A stretch of DNA of 64,000 nt from Candidatus Microbacterium colombiense (GCA_029203165.1 CP119308.1:1364001-1428000); one strand, 5' to 3'. Shown: positions 44,250 to 54,271, counted from the first letter of the stretch. Numbers and translations: made by a program. Notes: generated from the letters alone by a model not told the origin.

Positions 44250-44861
44250 ATGGCTGCACACGATCACCCGCCCACGCCCGCGCGGCGCGGACGACCGGGG
44301 TACGACCGCGATCAGGTGCTCGCGGTCGCCGTCACGGTGTTCAACGAGCAGGGCTACGACGCGACATCGATCGCCGACCTCGCCGCGAAGCTCGGGCTGA
44401 CCAAGTCCGCGCTGTATCACCACTTCGAATCCAAGTCGGCGATCCTCGCCCTCGCGCTCGATGATGCGCTCGACGCGCTCGAGGCCGTGGTCGACGAGGC
44501 CGAGGCCGCGCACACCGAGGCGTCGGAACGCCTCCGATCGATCGTGCGCGGAGCGGTGCGGGTGCTGACGGCCAAGCTCCCGTCCGTCACTCTGCTCTTG
44601 CGGGTGCGCGGCAACAGTGACGTCGAGCTGGCCGCACTCGCCCGACGTCGTGTGTTCGATCAGCGCGTGACCGCGATCGTGCGCGAGGCGCAGCGCGAGG
44701 GACTCATCCGTGACGACATCTCGGCCGCGGTCGCCACCAGGTTGCTGTTCGGAATGATCAACTCGGTCGTCGAGTGGTACCGCCCCGGCGGCGCGGTGGA
44801 CCCGGCGGAACTCGGCGAGGACATTTTGCGCGTCACGCTCGACGGGCTGCAGTCGCGCTGA
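44250..44861 (+). CDS. paaR: TetR-family regulator of phenylacetate degradation (PaaR-like)
   Basis: The ATG at 44250 gives 203 residues; the frame is open upstream but the longer N-terminus is arginine-rich non-protein-like sequence. The HTH spans about 15-65 (VAVTVFNEQGYDATSIADLA, AKLGLTKSALYHHFESKSAI), classic TetR. The C-terminal helical domain is of the TetR_C type seen in PaaR. Position (divergent from paaJ) and shared operators support control of both paa blocks, probably with phenylacetyl-CoA as inducer (known for PaaR/PaaX systems; inferred here). No clear ribosome site precedes it. Confidence 0.8.
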   Translation: MAAHDHPPTPARRGRPGYDRDQVLAVAVTVFNEQGYDATSIADLAAKLGLTKSALYHHFESKSAILALALDDALDALEAVVDEAEAAHTEASERLRSIVRGAVRVLTAKLPSVTLLLRVRGNSDVELAALARRRVFDQRVTAIVREAQREGLIRDDISAAVATRLLFGMINSVVEWYRPGGAVDPAELGEDILRVTLDGLQSR

Positions 44862-44940
44862 CCGTCGTCGCGTCGCCCACGTCCTGACCTCCGGAATCGG
44901 GGCGTATGCTGTGCGTCACGCGATGAGGCGAGGAGGACGC

Positions 44941-45942
44941 ATGCACGACCGGACGAGTTCAGCCCTGGCCGATCGCGTCGTCATCGACACCGGCGCCGTC
45001 GCCTCGCCCGAGCGGTTCGAGATGTGGACGGATGCCGTCAATCGCAGCTTCGTTCCGCTGCGCGCCTGGTCGGCCGACCCCGAGGCCAGGGCTGTGTTCG
45101 ACGGCCGTCTGATCGCCCAGACGCTCGGACCGATGTCGGTCAGCAGCGTCGCAGGGTCCGCCGTGCGCGTGAGCAGGACCCGCTCTGAGATCGCCCGCGA
45201 TGATCCGGGTCACATCAAGCTCGGCGTGCAGCTGCGCGGCCACAGCACGATCATCCAGGACGGCCGTGATGCGGTGCTCGCGCCCGGGGACTTCGCGCTC
45301 TACGACACCACGCGCCCCTACTCGCTCGACTTCGACTCCTCGTTCCGCATGCTCGTGGTGATGTTCCCGATCGAGGCGCTGCGCATCGACCGCGGCCGGC
45401 TGCGTGGGCTGACCGCCTCACGCTTCTCCGGGCAGAGCGGCTCCGGCGCGATCGCCTCCGCGCTCCTCCGTGCGTTCGACGGAGCACTCGAGGACGGTAC
45501 CCTGCAGAACCGGCTGCCGCTCTCGGACGCGGTGTTCGACATGGTCGCTGCCGCGCTGGGCGAGCGTCTCGACAGCGAGGGTGGCGTGGGCGAGGAGGCG
45601 CGTCGGCGTTCGCTGCTCGCCCGGGTCGAGCTGTACATCGCAGACCACCTCGGAGACGCCGAGCTCAGCGTCTCGGCGATCGCTGCCGCCCATCACGTCT
45701 CGGTGCGGTACCTGCAGAAGCTCTTCGAGGAGAACCGCGACACCGTCAGCGGGTGGATCCGCGGACGTCGTCTGGATGCCGCACGGCGCGACCTCGGCAA
45801 TCTCACCCAGAACGAGCAGCAGATCTCCGCGATCGGCGCGCGCTGGGGATTCACCGACCCCGCATCGTTCGCCCGTGCGTTCCGGCAGCAGTTCGGCGTC
45901 TCGCCCAGCGAGTTCCGTACCCATTCCACGTCTGAGCGCTGA
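44941..45942 (+). CDS. AraC-family transcriptional regulator (FeaR-like architecture)
   Basis: The ATG at 44941 after GAGGAGG gives 333 residues; in-frame upstream codons are spurious. The N-terminal ~190 residues form the AraC-binding-like cupin domain (KLGVQLRGHSTIIQDGRDAV, LAPGDFALYDTTRPYSLDFD). The C-terminal ~100 residues carry two AraC HTHs (LSVSAIAAAHHVSVRYLQKL and ISAIGARWGFTDPASFARAF). FeaR-type members control amine and aldehyde oxidation, and the next gene is a GMC oxidoreductase, its likely target. TATGCT at 44905-44910 is a possible -10. Confidence 0.88.
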   Translation: MHDRTSSALADRVVIDTGAVASPERFEMWTDAVNRSFVPLRAWSADPEARAVFDGRLIAQTLGPMSVSSVAGSAVRVSRTRSEIARDDPGHIKLGVQLRGHSTIIQDGRDAVLAPGDFALYDTTRPYSLDFDSSFRMLVVMFPIEALRIDRGRLRGLTASRFSGQSGSGAIASALLRAFDGALEDGTLQNRLPLSDAVFDMVAAALGERLDSEGGVGEEARRRSLLARVELYIADHLGDAELSVSAIAAAHHVSVRYLQKLFEENRDTVSGWIRGRRLDAARRDLGNLTQNEQQISAIGARWGFTDPASFARAFRQQFGVSPSEFRTHSTSER

Positions 45943-46068
45943 CCGACGGCATCCGTGCACGTGCGGCACATCGCCGTGCGCGCCGGATCGCATCTGCTTG
46001 CCTCCCCGCGCGGGATGCTGGCCTCGTCAGCGGGCGAATCCGACGCCTGCCGTTCGAGGAGGAACGAG

Positions 46069-47601
46069 ATGACTGAGCTCACACAGGTCGCCGACTACGT
46101 GGTCGTCGGCGCAGGTTCGGCCGGCAGCGCGATCGCGCGTCGGTTGGTCGACGCGGGCCGCACGGTCCACGTGATCGAGGCGGGTGCGCCGGATGTCGAC
46201 CCGAACATCCACTCGCCGCAGGGCTGGCCCGCGCTGCTGATGTCGGACGACGACTGGGCGGTGATGACCACGCCGCAGCAGCATCTGGGCGGGCGCTCCC
46301 TGTACTGGCCGCGCGGCAAGACGTTGGGCGGATCGAGCTCGCTCAACGGCATGATCTACATGCGTGGCGATCGCACTGACTACGACGGCTGGGTCGCGGC
46401 GGGTGCCGAAGGCTGGTCGTGGGATGAGGTGCAGCCGTACTTCCGCAAGTCGGAGGATCATGCCGACGGCGCCGACGATCATCACGGCGCCGGCGGGCCC
46501 CTGCACGTCGAGCGCATCCCGGAGGACCATCGCAACCCGGTCGCCGCCGCGTTCGTCGAGGCCGCGGTCGCGAGCGGCATCCCCGCCACCGACGACTTCA
46601 ACCGCGACACCCTGGACGGCGCGGGGTTCAACCACACCACCACCAAAGACGGCAAGCGTGCCTCGGCCTGGCAGGCGTTCGTGGCTCCGATCCTCGGTGA
46701 TCCGGCTCTCGCCGTCACCACCGGTGCGCTCGTGCATCGCGTGCTCGTCGAGGACGGCGTGGCCGTCGGGGTCGAGTACTCGGTCGACGGTGTCGTGCAC
46801 ATCGCGCGGGCGAACGCCGAGATCGTGCTGAGTGCGGGGGCGATCGGCTCGCCAGCGGTGCTGCTGCGCTCCGGCATCGGACCGCGGGCTCATCTCGACG
46901 AGCACGGCATCGCGGTCGTCGCCGATCTGCCGGGAGTGGGGGAGAACCTGCACGACCACCTGCTGGTGAGCGTCATGTACGAGTCGAACCATCCGGTGCC
47001 GGCCGGACGCTGGAACCTGTTGGAGAGCCAGCTCTATGCGCGCTCCTCGCAGGTCGAGGGGTCGGCGCCCGACCTGCAGCCGCTGTTCATCCACGTGCCG
47101 TACCCGACAGACGGCGGTGCCGCTCCCGCGCAGGGGTACACGATCGCGGCGGGCATCGTGCGTCCGTACTCGCGGGGCACGATCCGTCTGGCCTCGCCCG
47201 ATGCCGCGGTGCCGCCGCTGACCGATCCGAACGTGTTCGCCGATGAGCGCGACCTCGAGGCCATGGTCGATGCGATCGAGCTGGTGCGCGGCATCGGCGC
47301 GCAGGAGGCGCTCGCGCCGTTCCGAAAGGCGGAGTTCGCGCCCGGCCCTGATGTGACCACGCGCGACCAGCTGCGCGACTTCGCGCGACGGACCGTCGGC
47401 ACATACCACCACCAGGTCGGCACGTGCCGGATGGGGGTGGATGAACGGGCCGTGGTCGACCCACAGCTGCGAGTGCGAGAGGTGCGCGGACTCCGCGTCG
47501 CCGATGCGTCGGTGATGCCGTTCGTGCCGAGTGCCAACACCAATGCGCCGTCGATCATGATCGGCGAGCGGGCGGCGGACCTCCTGCTCGCCGCGGTATG
47601 A
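46069..47601 (+). CDS. GMC-family FAD-dependent oxidoreductase (paralogue 1)
   Basis: The ATG at 46069 after AGGAGG gives 510 residues. The FAD motif is YVVVGAGSAGSAIARRLVDA (about 9-28), the first GMC signature is around WPRGKTLGGSSSLNGMIYMR, and the second is ILSAGAIGSPAVLLRSGIGP-like (here VLSAGAIGSPAVLLRSGIGP). The C-terminal catalytic His lies in GTYHHQVGTCRMG, and the end has PSANTNAPSIMIGERAADL. Choline or other alcohol dehydrogenases of this type feed electrons to the chain or O2. It follows the AraC gene by 126 bp. A paralogue, next to an aldehyde dehydrogenase, is at 60284. Substrate unknown. Confidence 0.88.
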   Translation: MTELTQVADYVVVGAGSAGSAIARRLVDAGRTVHVIEAGAPDVDPNIHSPQGWPALLMSDDDWAVMTTPQQHLGGRSLYWPRGKTLGGSSSLNGMIYMRGDRTDYDGWVAAGAEGWSWDEVQPYFRKSEDHADGADDHHGAGGPLHVERIPEDHRNPVAAAFVEAAVASGIPATDDFNRDTLDGAGFNHTTTKDGKRASAWQAFVAPILGDPALAVTTGALVHRVLVEDGVAVGVEYSVDGVVHIARANAEIVLSAGAIGSPAVLLRSGIGPRAHLDEHGIAVVADLPGVGENLHDHLLVSVMYESNHPVPAGRWNLLESQLYARSSQVEGSAPDLQPLFIHVPYPTDGGAAPAQGYTIAAGIVRPYSRGTIRLASPDAAVPPLTDPNVFADERDLEAMVDAIELVRGIGAQEALAPFRKAEFAPGPDVTTRDQLRDFARRTVGTYHHQVGTCRMGVDERAVVDPQLRVREVRGLRVADASVMPFVPSANTNAPSIMIGERAADLLLAAV

Positions 47602-47605
47602 CGCA

Positions 47606-47675
47606 GGCGGTCTGATCATGGCGGTCTGATCATGGCCGTCTGATCTGGGCCGTCTGGTATGGGCGGTCTGATCGC
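47606..47675 (+). repeat. Five imperfect copies of a 14-bp tandem repeat
   Basis: Directly after the GMC gene stop, GGCGGTCTGATCAT is repeated: two exact units (47606-47619, 47620-47633), then variants with GGCCGTCTGATCT, GGCCGTCTGGTAT and GGCGGTCTGATCG. It fills much of the gap to the convergent IclR gene (ends 47704). It contains GATC sites but no hairpin. Likely a slippage array. Confidence 0.8.
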
Positions 47676-47703
47676 GATGCGACCCGCGCCCGTCGGGGAC
47701 GAT

Positions 47704-48471
47704 TCAGTCCTCGGCGGGCGCCACGCGTGGCGGCCAGGCCGTCGCGCCGAGCTCGCGGGAGATGTTGCGCGCCGTCTCGCGCAGCGCGTTGAGCACGGCG
47801 TCGGATGCCGGTGCCTGCGAGGTCGGCATCACCACGGCCACCGCGGCGACGATCTCATTCGACGCATCGCACACGGGGGCGGCGATCGACGATTCGCCGA
47901 GCACGGCTTCATCGATCTCGCCCGCGCTGCCGCGTTCGGCGATCGCCGGCAGCTCGAGTGTGATGCGGGCGATGTCGGTGATGGTGTCGCCGGTCAGGCT
48001 GCGCAGCGGCTGCTCGAAGACCGTCTTCTGAAAGCCCACGTCGTACGCCAGCAGCACCTTGCCCATCGCCGAGGCGTGGGCGGGGATCGCGACGCCGGTC
48101 TCGAGCATCTGCTGACTGTCGTCCGGTCGCAGATCGTGGTGGATCACGAGCACCTCGTGGAAGTGCGGGGCGCCCAGACGTACCGGAAGATTCGTGCGTC
48201 TGGCGAGCTCCTGCGTCCAGCGCATGGCCCTGGCGCGCACATCGAGCGTGTCGAGATAGACGTTGCTGAGGCGCAGCAGTGTGGGGCCGAGCATGTAGCG
48301 CTGTCCGCCGCGCTCCTTGGCGACGAGCCCGTGCGAGCGCAGAGACTTGACGATGCCGTGCACGGTCGACGGCGGGAGGCTCAGTGCGGCGGCGAGGTCG
48401 GTGATGCCGAGATGGCGAGCGCCCTGCAGCAGTTCGAGCACCTTCGCGGCACGGTCGATGGCCTGGATCAC
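47704..48471 (-). CDS. IclR-family transcriptional regulator of dha genes
   Basis: The GTG at 48471 gives 255 residues, with GAGAGGA eight bases upstream. The N-terminal HTH (about 1-65) reads MIQAIDRAAKVLELLQGARH and LAAALSLPPSTVHGIVKSLR; the C-terminal IclR domain has AIPAHASAMGKVLLAYDVG and ITLELPAIAERGSAGEIDEA. It is divergent from dhaK, and a palindrome with a 7-bp spacer overlaps the dhaK promoter, so it is probably the repressor of dhaKLM. The effector may be dihydroxyacetone or glycerol (inference). Confidence 0.85.
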   Translation of the reverse strand: MIQAIDRAAKVLELLQGARHLGITDLAAALSLPPSTVHGIVKSLRSHGLVAKERGGQRYMLGPTLLRLSNVYLDTLDVRARAMRWTQELARRTNLPVRLGAPHFHEVLVIHHDLRPDDSQQMLETGVAIPAHASAMGKVLLAYDVGFQKTVFEQPLRSLTGDTITDIARITLELPAIAERGSAGEIDEAVLGESSIAAPVCDASNEIVAAVAVVMPTSQAPASDAVLNALRETARNISRELGATAWPPRVAPAED

Positions 48472-48533
48472 GCGGCCGTCCTCTCTTCCGGATCGTCGTC
48501 GAACCGGACGTCGCAGTCGGGCTCAGATAGATC

Positions 48534-48597
48534 TTGACAAGCCGACTGGCTCCGAGCATATTCGACATTAACGAATTGCTTTCCGATTTTCGCGAAA
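48534..48597 (+). promoter_or_regulatory. dhaK promoter with overlapping IclR-type palindrome
   Basis: TTGACA (48534-48539) and CATATT (48557-48562) are 17 bp apart, a good sigma-70-type promoter. ATTCG-N7-CGAAT (48560-48576), perfect in its arms, covers the end of the -10 and the start point, as a repressor site should. A second perfect palindrome, TTTCGCGAAA, is at 48588-48597. The ribosome site AAAGGAG precedes the ATG at 48619. Confidence 0.7.
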
Positions 48598-48618
48598 GAG
48601 ATCAAAGGAGATCGCACG

Positions 48619-49611
48619 ATGAAGAAGCTCATCAACGCACCGGAAGACGTGCTGGTCGAGTCGCTGAAAGGCGTCGCTCTCGCCCACCCCGAACTCTCGG
48701 TGGACCTCGAGACCCACGTGATCACCCGCGCCGATGCCAAGGCGCAGGGCAAGGTCGCCGTGGTCTCCGGCGGCGGGTCCGGCCACGAGCCGCTGCACGG
48801 CGGCTTCGTCGGCCCCGGCATGCTCGACGCGGCCGTCGCCGGTGAGGTGTTCACCTCACCCACGCCCGACCGCGTGCAGGCCGCCACCAAGGCCGTCGAC
48901 CGCGGCGCCGGAGTGCTGCACATCGTGAAGAACTACACCGGCGACGTGCTGAACTTCGAGATGGCCGCGGAACTCGCCGCGATGGAGGGCATCGAGGTCG
49001 GCACCGTCGTGGTCGACGACGACGTCGCCGTGCAGGACTCGCTCTACACCGCGGGACGACGCGGCGTGGGTCTCACCGTGCTCCTGGAGAAGATCGTCGG
49101 CGCCGCCGCGGAGGAGGGCCAGGATCTGGCCTCCGTCGTCGCGCTGGCGCAGCGGGTGAACGGTCAGGGGCGCTCGATGGGCATGGCGCTCACGAGCTGC
49201 ACGGTTCCCGCCGCGGGAAAGCCCACGTTCGACCTGCCTGAGGACCAGATGGAGATCGGCATCGGCATCCACGGTGAGCCGGGGCGCCACCGCGAACCGC
49301 TCGCTCCGGCATCCGAGATCGCCCGTCAGCTCGTGGAGCCGATCCTCGGCGACCTCGACTTCGCCGGACCCGCGATCGTGATGGTCAACGGCATGGGCGC
49401 CACTCCTCAGATCGAGCTGTACCTGATGTACGCCGAGGTCGCGGCACTGCTCGAGGAGGCCGGGGTGCAGATCGTGCGCAACCTGGTCGGCAACTACATC
49501 ACCTCGCTCGACATGGCCGGATGCTCCGTCACGGTGCTGAAGGTCGACGATGAGCTGCTGCGCCTGTGGGATGCCCCCGTGAACACCCCCGGCCTGCGCT
49601 GGGGTGCCTGA
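48619..49611 (+). CDS. dhaK: Dihydroxyacetone kinase subunit DhaK (substrate-binding)
   Basis: A 330-residue DhaK with LINAPEDVLVESLKGVALAH at the N-terminus, the SGGGSGHEPLHGGFVGPGML loop at about 50-70 and His218 in GIGIHGEPGRHRE, the residue that holds dihydroxyacetone as a hemiaminal. NYTGDVLNFEMAAELA and NGMGATPQIELYLMY are further family blocks. It works with DhaL and the phosphoryl donor DhaM to make dihydroxyacetone phosphate. First gene of the dha operon. Confidence 0.95.
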   Translation: MKKLINAPEDVLVESLKGVALAHPELSVDLETHVITRADAKAQGKVAVVSGGGSGHEPLHGGFVGPGMLDAAVAGEVFTSPTPDRVQAATKAVDRGAGVLHIVKNYTGDVLNFEMAAELAAMEGIEVGTVVVDDDVAVQDSLYTAGRRGVGLTVLLEKIVGAAAEEGQDLASVVALAQRVNGQGRSMGMALTSCTVPAAGKPTFDLPEDQMEIGIGIHGEPGRHREPLAPASEIARQLVEPILGDLDFAGPAIVMVNGMGATPQIELYLMYAEVAALLEEAGVQIVRNLVGNYITSLDMAGCSVTVLKVDDELLRLWDAPVNTPGLRWGA

Positions 49612-49653
49612 CCCATCCCGACCCGTCCCCCCGGCCCCGTCCCCACCCTCTGC

Positions 49654-49709
49654 TCCGGTCGCGATATGACAGCCAAAACACCGTATGACGCTGTCATATC
49701 GCGACCGGA
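49654..49709. repeat. 19-bp perfect inverted repeat between dhaK and dhaL
   Basis: TCCGGTCGCGATATGACAG (49654-49672) recurs as its exact reverse complement at 49691-49709, with an 18-nt spacer. It lies inside the dha operon, 43 bp after dhaK. Transcribed, it would form a strong hairpin that could stabilise the dhaK message or partly block read-through. No T-run follows, so a full terminator is unlikely. Confidence 0.75.
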
Positions 49710-49742
49710 ACCGACTTCCGCGCGACACGAAGGACTGACTGC

Positions 49743-50387
49743 ATGACTGACACCATCGCAACCGACACGCTCGTCGACTGGATCACCCGGTTCCGGGATG
49801 CCGTCGCCGACAAGCGCGACTGGTTGACCGAGCTCGACTCGGCCATCGGCGACGCGGACCACGGCTCCAACATGACGCGCGGCATGGCGGCGGTGGTCGA
49901 CAAGCTCGATGCGGGCGCGCCGGCGACCGCCGACGAACTCCTCAAGAGCGTGGGCATGACCCTCGTGAGCTCGGTCGGCGGCGCGAGCGGACCGCTCTAC
50001 GGCACGCTGTTCCTGCGCATGGGGATGACGGCCGGTGCGGTGAGCGAGCTCGACGCCGCAGCACTCGCCGCGGCGTTGCGCGCCGGGCTCGACGGCATCG
50101 TCGCGCGGGGCAAGGCCGAAGCAGGTGACAAGACCATGTTCGACGCGATGAATCCCGCCGTGGACGCCTTCGACGCGGCGATCGCCGGGGGAGCGGACAT
50201 CTCGTCAGCAGCACGGGCCGCCGCCGACGCCGCCGCGGCCGGGCGGGACGCGACGCTGCCGCTCGTGGCGCGCAAGGGCAGGGCGAGCTACCTCGGAGAG
50301 CGCAGCGCCGGTCACCTCGATCCGGGAGCCGCATCGACCGCGATCCTGTTCGACACGCTCGCCGCAGCGATCGCCGGCAGCTCCTGA
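49743..50387 (+). CDS. dhaL: Dihydroxyacetone kinase subunit DhaL (ADP-binding)
   Basis: A 214-residue DhaL. The metal/nucleotide loop is DSAIGDADHGSNMTRGM (about 34-50) with the conserved aspartates; SVGGASGPLYGTLF and GDKTMFDAMNPAVDAF follow, and RASYLGERSAGHLDPGAAS is the C-terminal signature. The GDKTMFDA block is the standard DhaL helix. In PTS-linked kinases, ADP bound here is a fixed coenzyme that is rephosphorylated by DhaM. Its stop shares a base with the dhaM start. Confidence 0.94.
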   Translation: MTDTIATDTLVDWITRFRDAVADKRDWLTELDSAIGDADHGSNMTRGMAAVVDKLDAGAPATADELLKSVGMTLVSSVGGASGPLYGTLFLRMGMTAGAVSELDAAALAAALRAGLDGIVARGKAEAGDKTMFDAMNPAVDAFDAAIAGGADISSAARAAADAAAAGRDATLPLVARKGRASYLGERSAGHLDPGAASTAILFDTLAAAIAGSS

Positions 50388-52861
50388 TGATCGGTATCGT
50401 GGCCGTCTCCCACAGCGCACGACTCGGGGAGGCGGCGCTGGAGCTTGCCCTGCAGATGGTGCAGGGCGGCGGGGTACGCGTCCAGGTCGCGGCCGGGGCG
50501 GGAGTCGAGCCCGACGGCACGCCGATCCTCGGAACGGATGCCGTCGCGGTGGCTGCCGCGATCGACGAACTCGCCAGCGACTGCGATGGCGTGCTGGTGC
50601 TGATGGACCTGGGATCCGCCGTGCTCAGCGCAGAGTTGGCTCTCGAGCTGCGGATGAGCGATGTGCCCGTGCGTCTGGCGCCCGCGCCGTTCGTGGAAGG
50701 TCTGCTGGCTGCCGTCGTGTCGGCCGCGGCCGGAGGAACGCTGGACGCCGTCACGGCAGAGGCGTCGGCTGCTCTCGGAGCCAAGACCGGACAGCTCGGC
50801 GAGGAGCCGCCGGCCGCACCACCGACCGTTGCCGAGCCCGGCGGCGACGCACACCGCCGTCGCGTGCAGGTGCGCAATCCGCTCGGCATCCACGCGCGCC
50901 CCGCGGCGCTCATCGCCGAAGCCTCGGCCGACGCCGAGGTGCGTGTGCGGCGTCTGCCCGACGGGCCGGAGGCCTCGGCCGCGAGTCTGTCGCGGCTGCT
51001 CGTGCTCGGGGCGAGGCAGGGCGATGAGCTGGAGCTGACGGCATACGGCGACGACGCGGATGCGGCGCTCGAGCGTCTTGCGACTCTCTTCGCCGAGGGG
51101 TTCGGCGAGGGGACGGCATCCGGTTCGGTGGTGTCGCCCGAGTCGGCACCGGCTGCTGCCGGTGATCAGCATCCACTGCGGAAGGCCGTGCCGATCGAGT
51201 CGGGCGCGGTGCTGCGTGGACGCGGTGTGAGCCCGGGACGAGTGGCCGCCCCGGTGAAGCATCTGGCGCCCGCGTTACCCGAGCCGGATGCCGCGGAGGT
51301 CATCGCCGACGAGGATCGTGAGACCGAGGCATCCGCCATCGAATGGGCCTCGGTGGCCGTCGCCGATCAGCTGCGTTCCCGCACGGCGCAGGCCACGGGC
51401 GAGGCGCGGGCCATCCTCGACGCGTCCCGTCTTCTGGCATCCGATCCGGAACTGGTGTCGGAGGCGACCGCACTCGTGCGATCCCGTGGACGCAGTGCGG
51501 CGCGCGCCGTGTGGGAGACCGCCGGAGCGCATGAGCGAGGACTGACAGCGCTCGGCGGAAGGATGGCCGAGCGCGCTGCGGACATCCGCGATGTGCGCGA
51601 CCGCATCATCGCCGAGATCCTCGAAGTCGAGATGCCCGGCGTGCCCGAGAGCGATCAGCCGTTCGTGCTGGTCGCCACCGATCTCGCGCCGGCTGACACG
51701 GCGGCATTGGCGGGAGGCGGGTGCGTCGCCCTCGTCACCGAGCAGGGCGGTCCGACCTCGCACACCGCGATCATCGCCCGCTCGCTCGGGTTGCCCGCCG
51801 TGGTCGGGATGGCGGGTGCGACGACGATACCGGAGGGCGCGATCCTGCTCGTCGACGGTGATCGGGGCACCGCCGAGGTCGACCCGTCCGAATCCGTCAT
51901 CGCGGCCGCGCGCGCCGCTGCCGACCTCGTGACCTTCGCGGGGCGGGGTGCGCTCGCCGACGGGCACCCCGTCGCGTTGCTCGCGAACGTGGGCGGTGCC
52001 GCCGACGCTCAGACGGCAGCCGCCGCACACGCGGAGGGCGTCGGGCTCTTCCGCACCGAGTTCTGCTTCCTCGACCGCGCCGAGGCGCCGACGCTCCTCG
52101 AGCAGATCGATGCCTACCGCGGTGTGCTCGCGGCGTTCCCTGATCGCAAGGTGGTCGTGCGCACGCTCGATGCCGGTAGCGACAAGCCGCTTCCGTTCGC
52201 GAATGCCGACCACGAAGAGAACCCGGCCCTGGGCGTGCGAGGGTTGCGGATCGCGCGTCGCTCGCCGGATCTTCTCGACGACCAGCTCCACGCCCTCGCG
52301 CACGCGGCGATGCTGGAATCCGCTGAGGCAGAGGTGATGGCCCCGATGGTGGCGACCGTCGACGAGGCCACTGACTTCGCGGACCGTGCACGCGCAGCCG
52401 GGCTGACGCGTGTCGGCATCATGATCGAGACGCCGTCAGCCGCCCTGTTGGCCCCTGAACTCTTCAAGGTGGTGGACTTCGTGAGCATCGGCACGAACGA
52501 CCTCGCCCAGTACACGCTCGCCGCCGATCGACTGCTGAGCGAACTCGGAGACCTCAACGACCCGTGGCAGCCGGCCGTGCTGCGGCTCATCGGCATGGTG
52601 GGTCAGGCCGGGCGGGTAGCCGGCAAACAGGTCGGCATCTGCGGCGAGGCCGGCGGTGACCCGGCGCTGGCTCCGGTGCTGGTGGGGCTCGGCGTCACAT
52701 CGTTGTCGATGACCTCGCGGTCTCTCGGACGCGTCGCGGCTGCGCTCGCCGACGTCACCGAAGACGACTGTCGTCGGGCGGCGGATGCCGCGCTCGCTGC
52801 CACGACGGCCGATGAGGCGCGGACGGTGGTCGCTGCCCTCCTCGCATCCGGTCAGCGGTGA
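50387..52861 (+). CDS. dhaM: DhaM phosphotransferase: EIIA-man-like, HPr and full Enzyme I in one chain
   Basis: An 824-residue multidomain protein. Domain 1 (about 1-130) is DhaM/EIIA-Man with His9 in IVAVSHSARLGEAA. Domain 2 (about 157-245) is HPr with His169 in RNPLGIHARPAALIAEAS. Domain 3 (about 275-824) is Enzyme I: swivelling domain His459 in EQGGPTSHTAIIARSLG, then the PEP-binding barrel with VGLFRTEFCFLDR, IMIETPSAALLAPELF, GTNDLAQYTLAADR and the proton-donor Cys in VGICGEAGGDPALAPV. E. coli DhaM (472 residues) stops after a partial EI, so this version can in principle take phosphate directly from PEP and pass it internally to DhaL. Linkers are Ala/Pro-rich. Confidence 0.92.
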   Translation: MIGIVAVSHSARLGEAALELALQMVQGGGVRVQVAAGAGVEPDGTPILGTDAVAVAAAIDELASDCDGVLVLMDLGSAVLSAELALELRMSDVPVRLAPAPFVEGLLAAVVSAAAGGTLDAVTAEASAALGAKTGQLGEEPPAAPPTVAEPGGDAHRRRVQVRNPLGIHARPAALIAEASADAEVRVRRLPDGPEASAASLSRLLVLGARQGDELELTAYGDDADAALERLATLFAEGFGEGTASGSVVSPESAPAAAGDQHPLRKAVPIESGAVLRGRGVSPGRVAAPVKHLAPALPEPDAAEVIADEDRETEASAIEWASVAVADQLRSRTAQATGEARAILDASRLLASDPELVSEATALVRSRGRSAARAVWETAGAHERGLTALGGRMAERAADIRDVRDRIIAEILEVEMPGVPESDQPFVLVATDLAPADTAALAGGGCVALVTEQGGPTSHTAIIARSLGLPAVVGMAGATTIPEGAILLVDGDRGTAEVDPSESVIAAARAAADLVTFAGRGALADGHPVALLANVGGAADAQTAAAAHAEGVGLFRTEFCFLDRAEAPTLLEQIDAYRGVLAAFPDRKVVVRTLDAGSDKPLPFANADHEENPALGVRGLRIARRSPDLLDDQLHALAHAAMLESAEAEVMAPMVATVDEATDFADRARAAGLTRVGIMIETPSAALLAPELFKVVDFVSIGTNDLAQYTLAADRLLSELGDLNDPWQPAVLRLIGMVGQAGRVAGKQVGICGEAGGDPALAPVLVGLGVTSLSMTSRSLGRVAAALADVTEDDCRRAADAALAATTADEARTVVAALLASGQR

Positions 52862-52888
52862 GCGCGGTCAGGCGAGCCCCGAGCGGGG

Positions 52889-54267
<1,379 letters not shown>

Positions 54268-54271
<4 letters not shown>

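Noticed and set aside
44941..47601. Assigning the first GMC enzyme as choline dehydrogenase (betA)
   Set aside because: General GMC motifs are present, but no betaine-aldehyde dehydrogenase or choline transporter is adjacent and substrate residues cannot be judged by eye.
47606..47675. CRISPR array
   Set aside because: Units are 14 bp with no spacers and diverge at one end; it is a simple tandem repeat.
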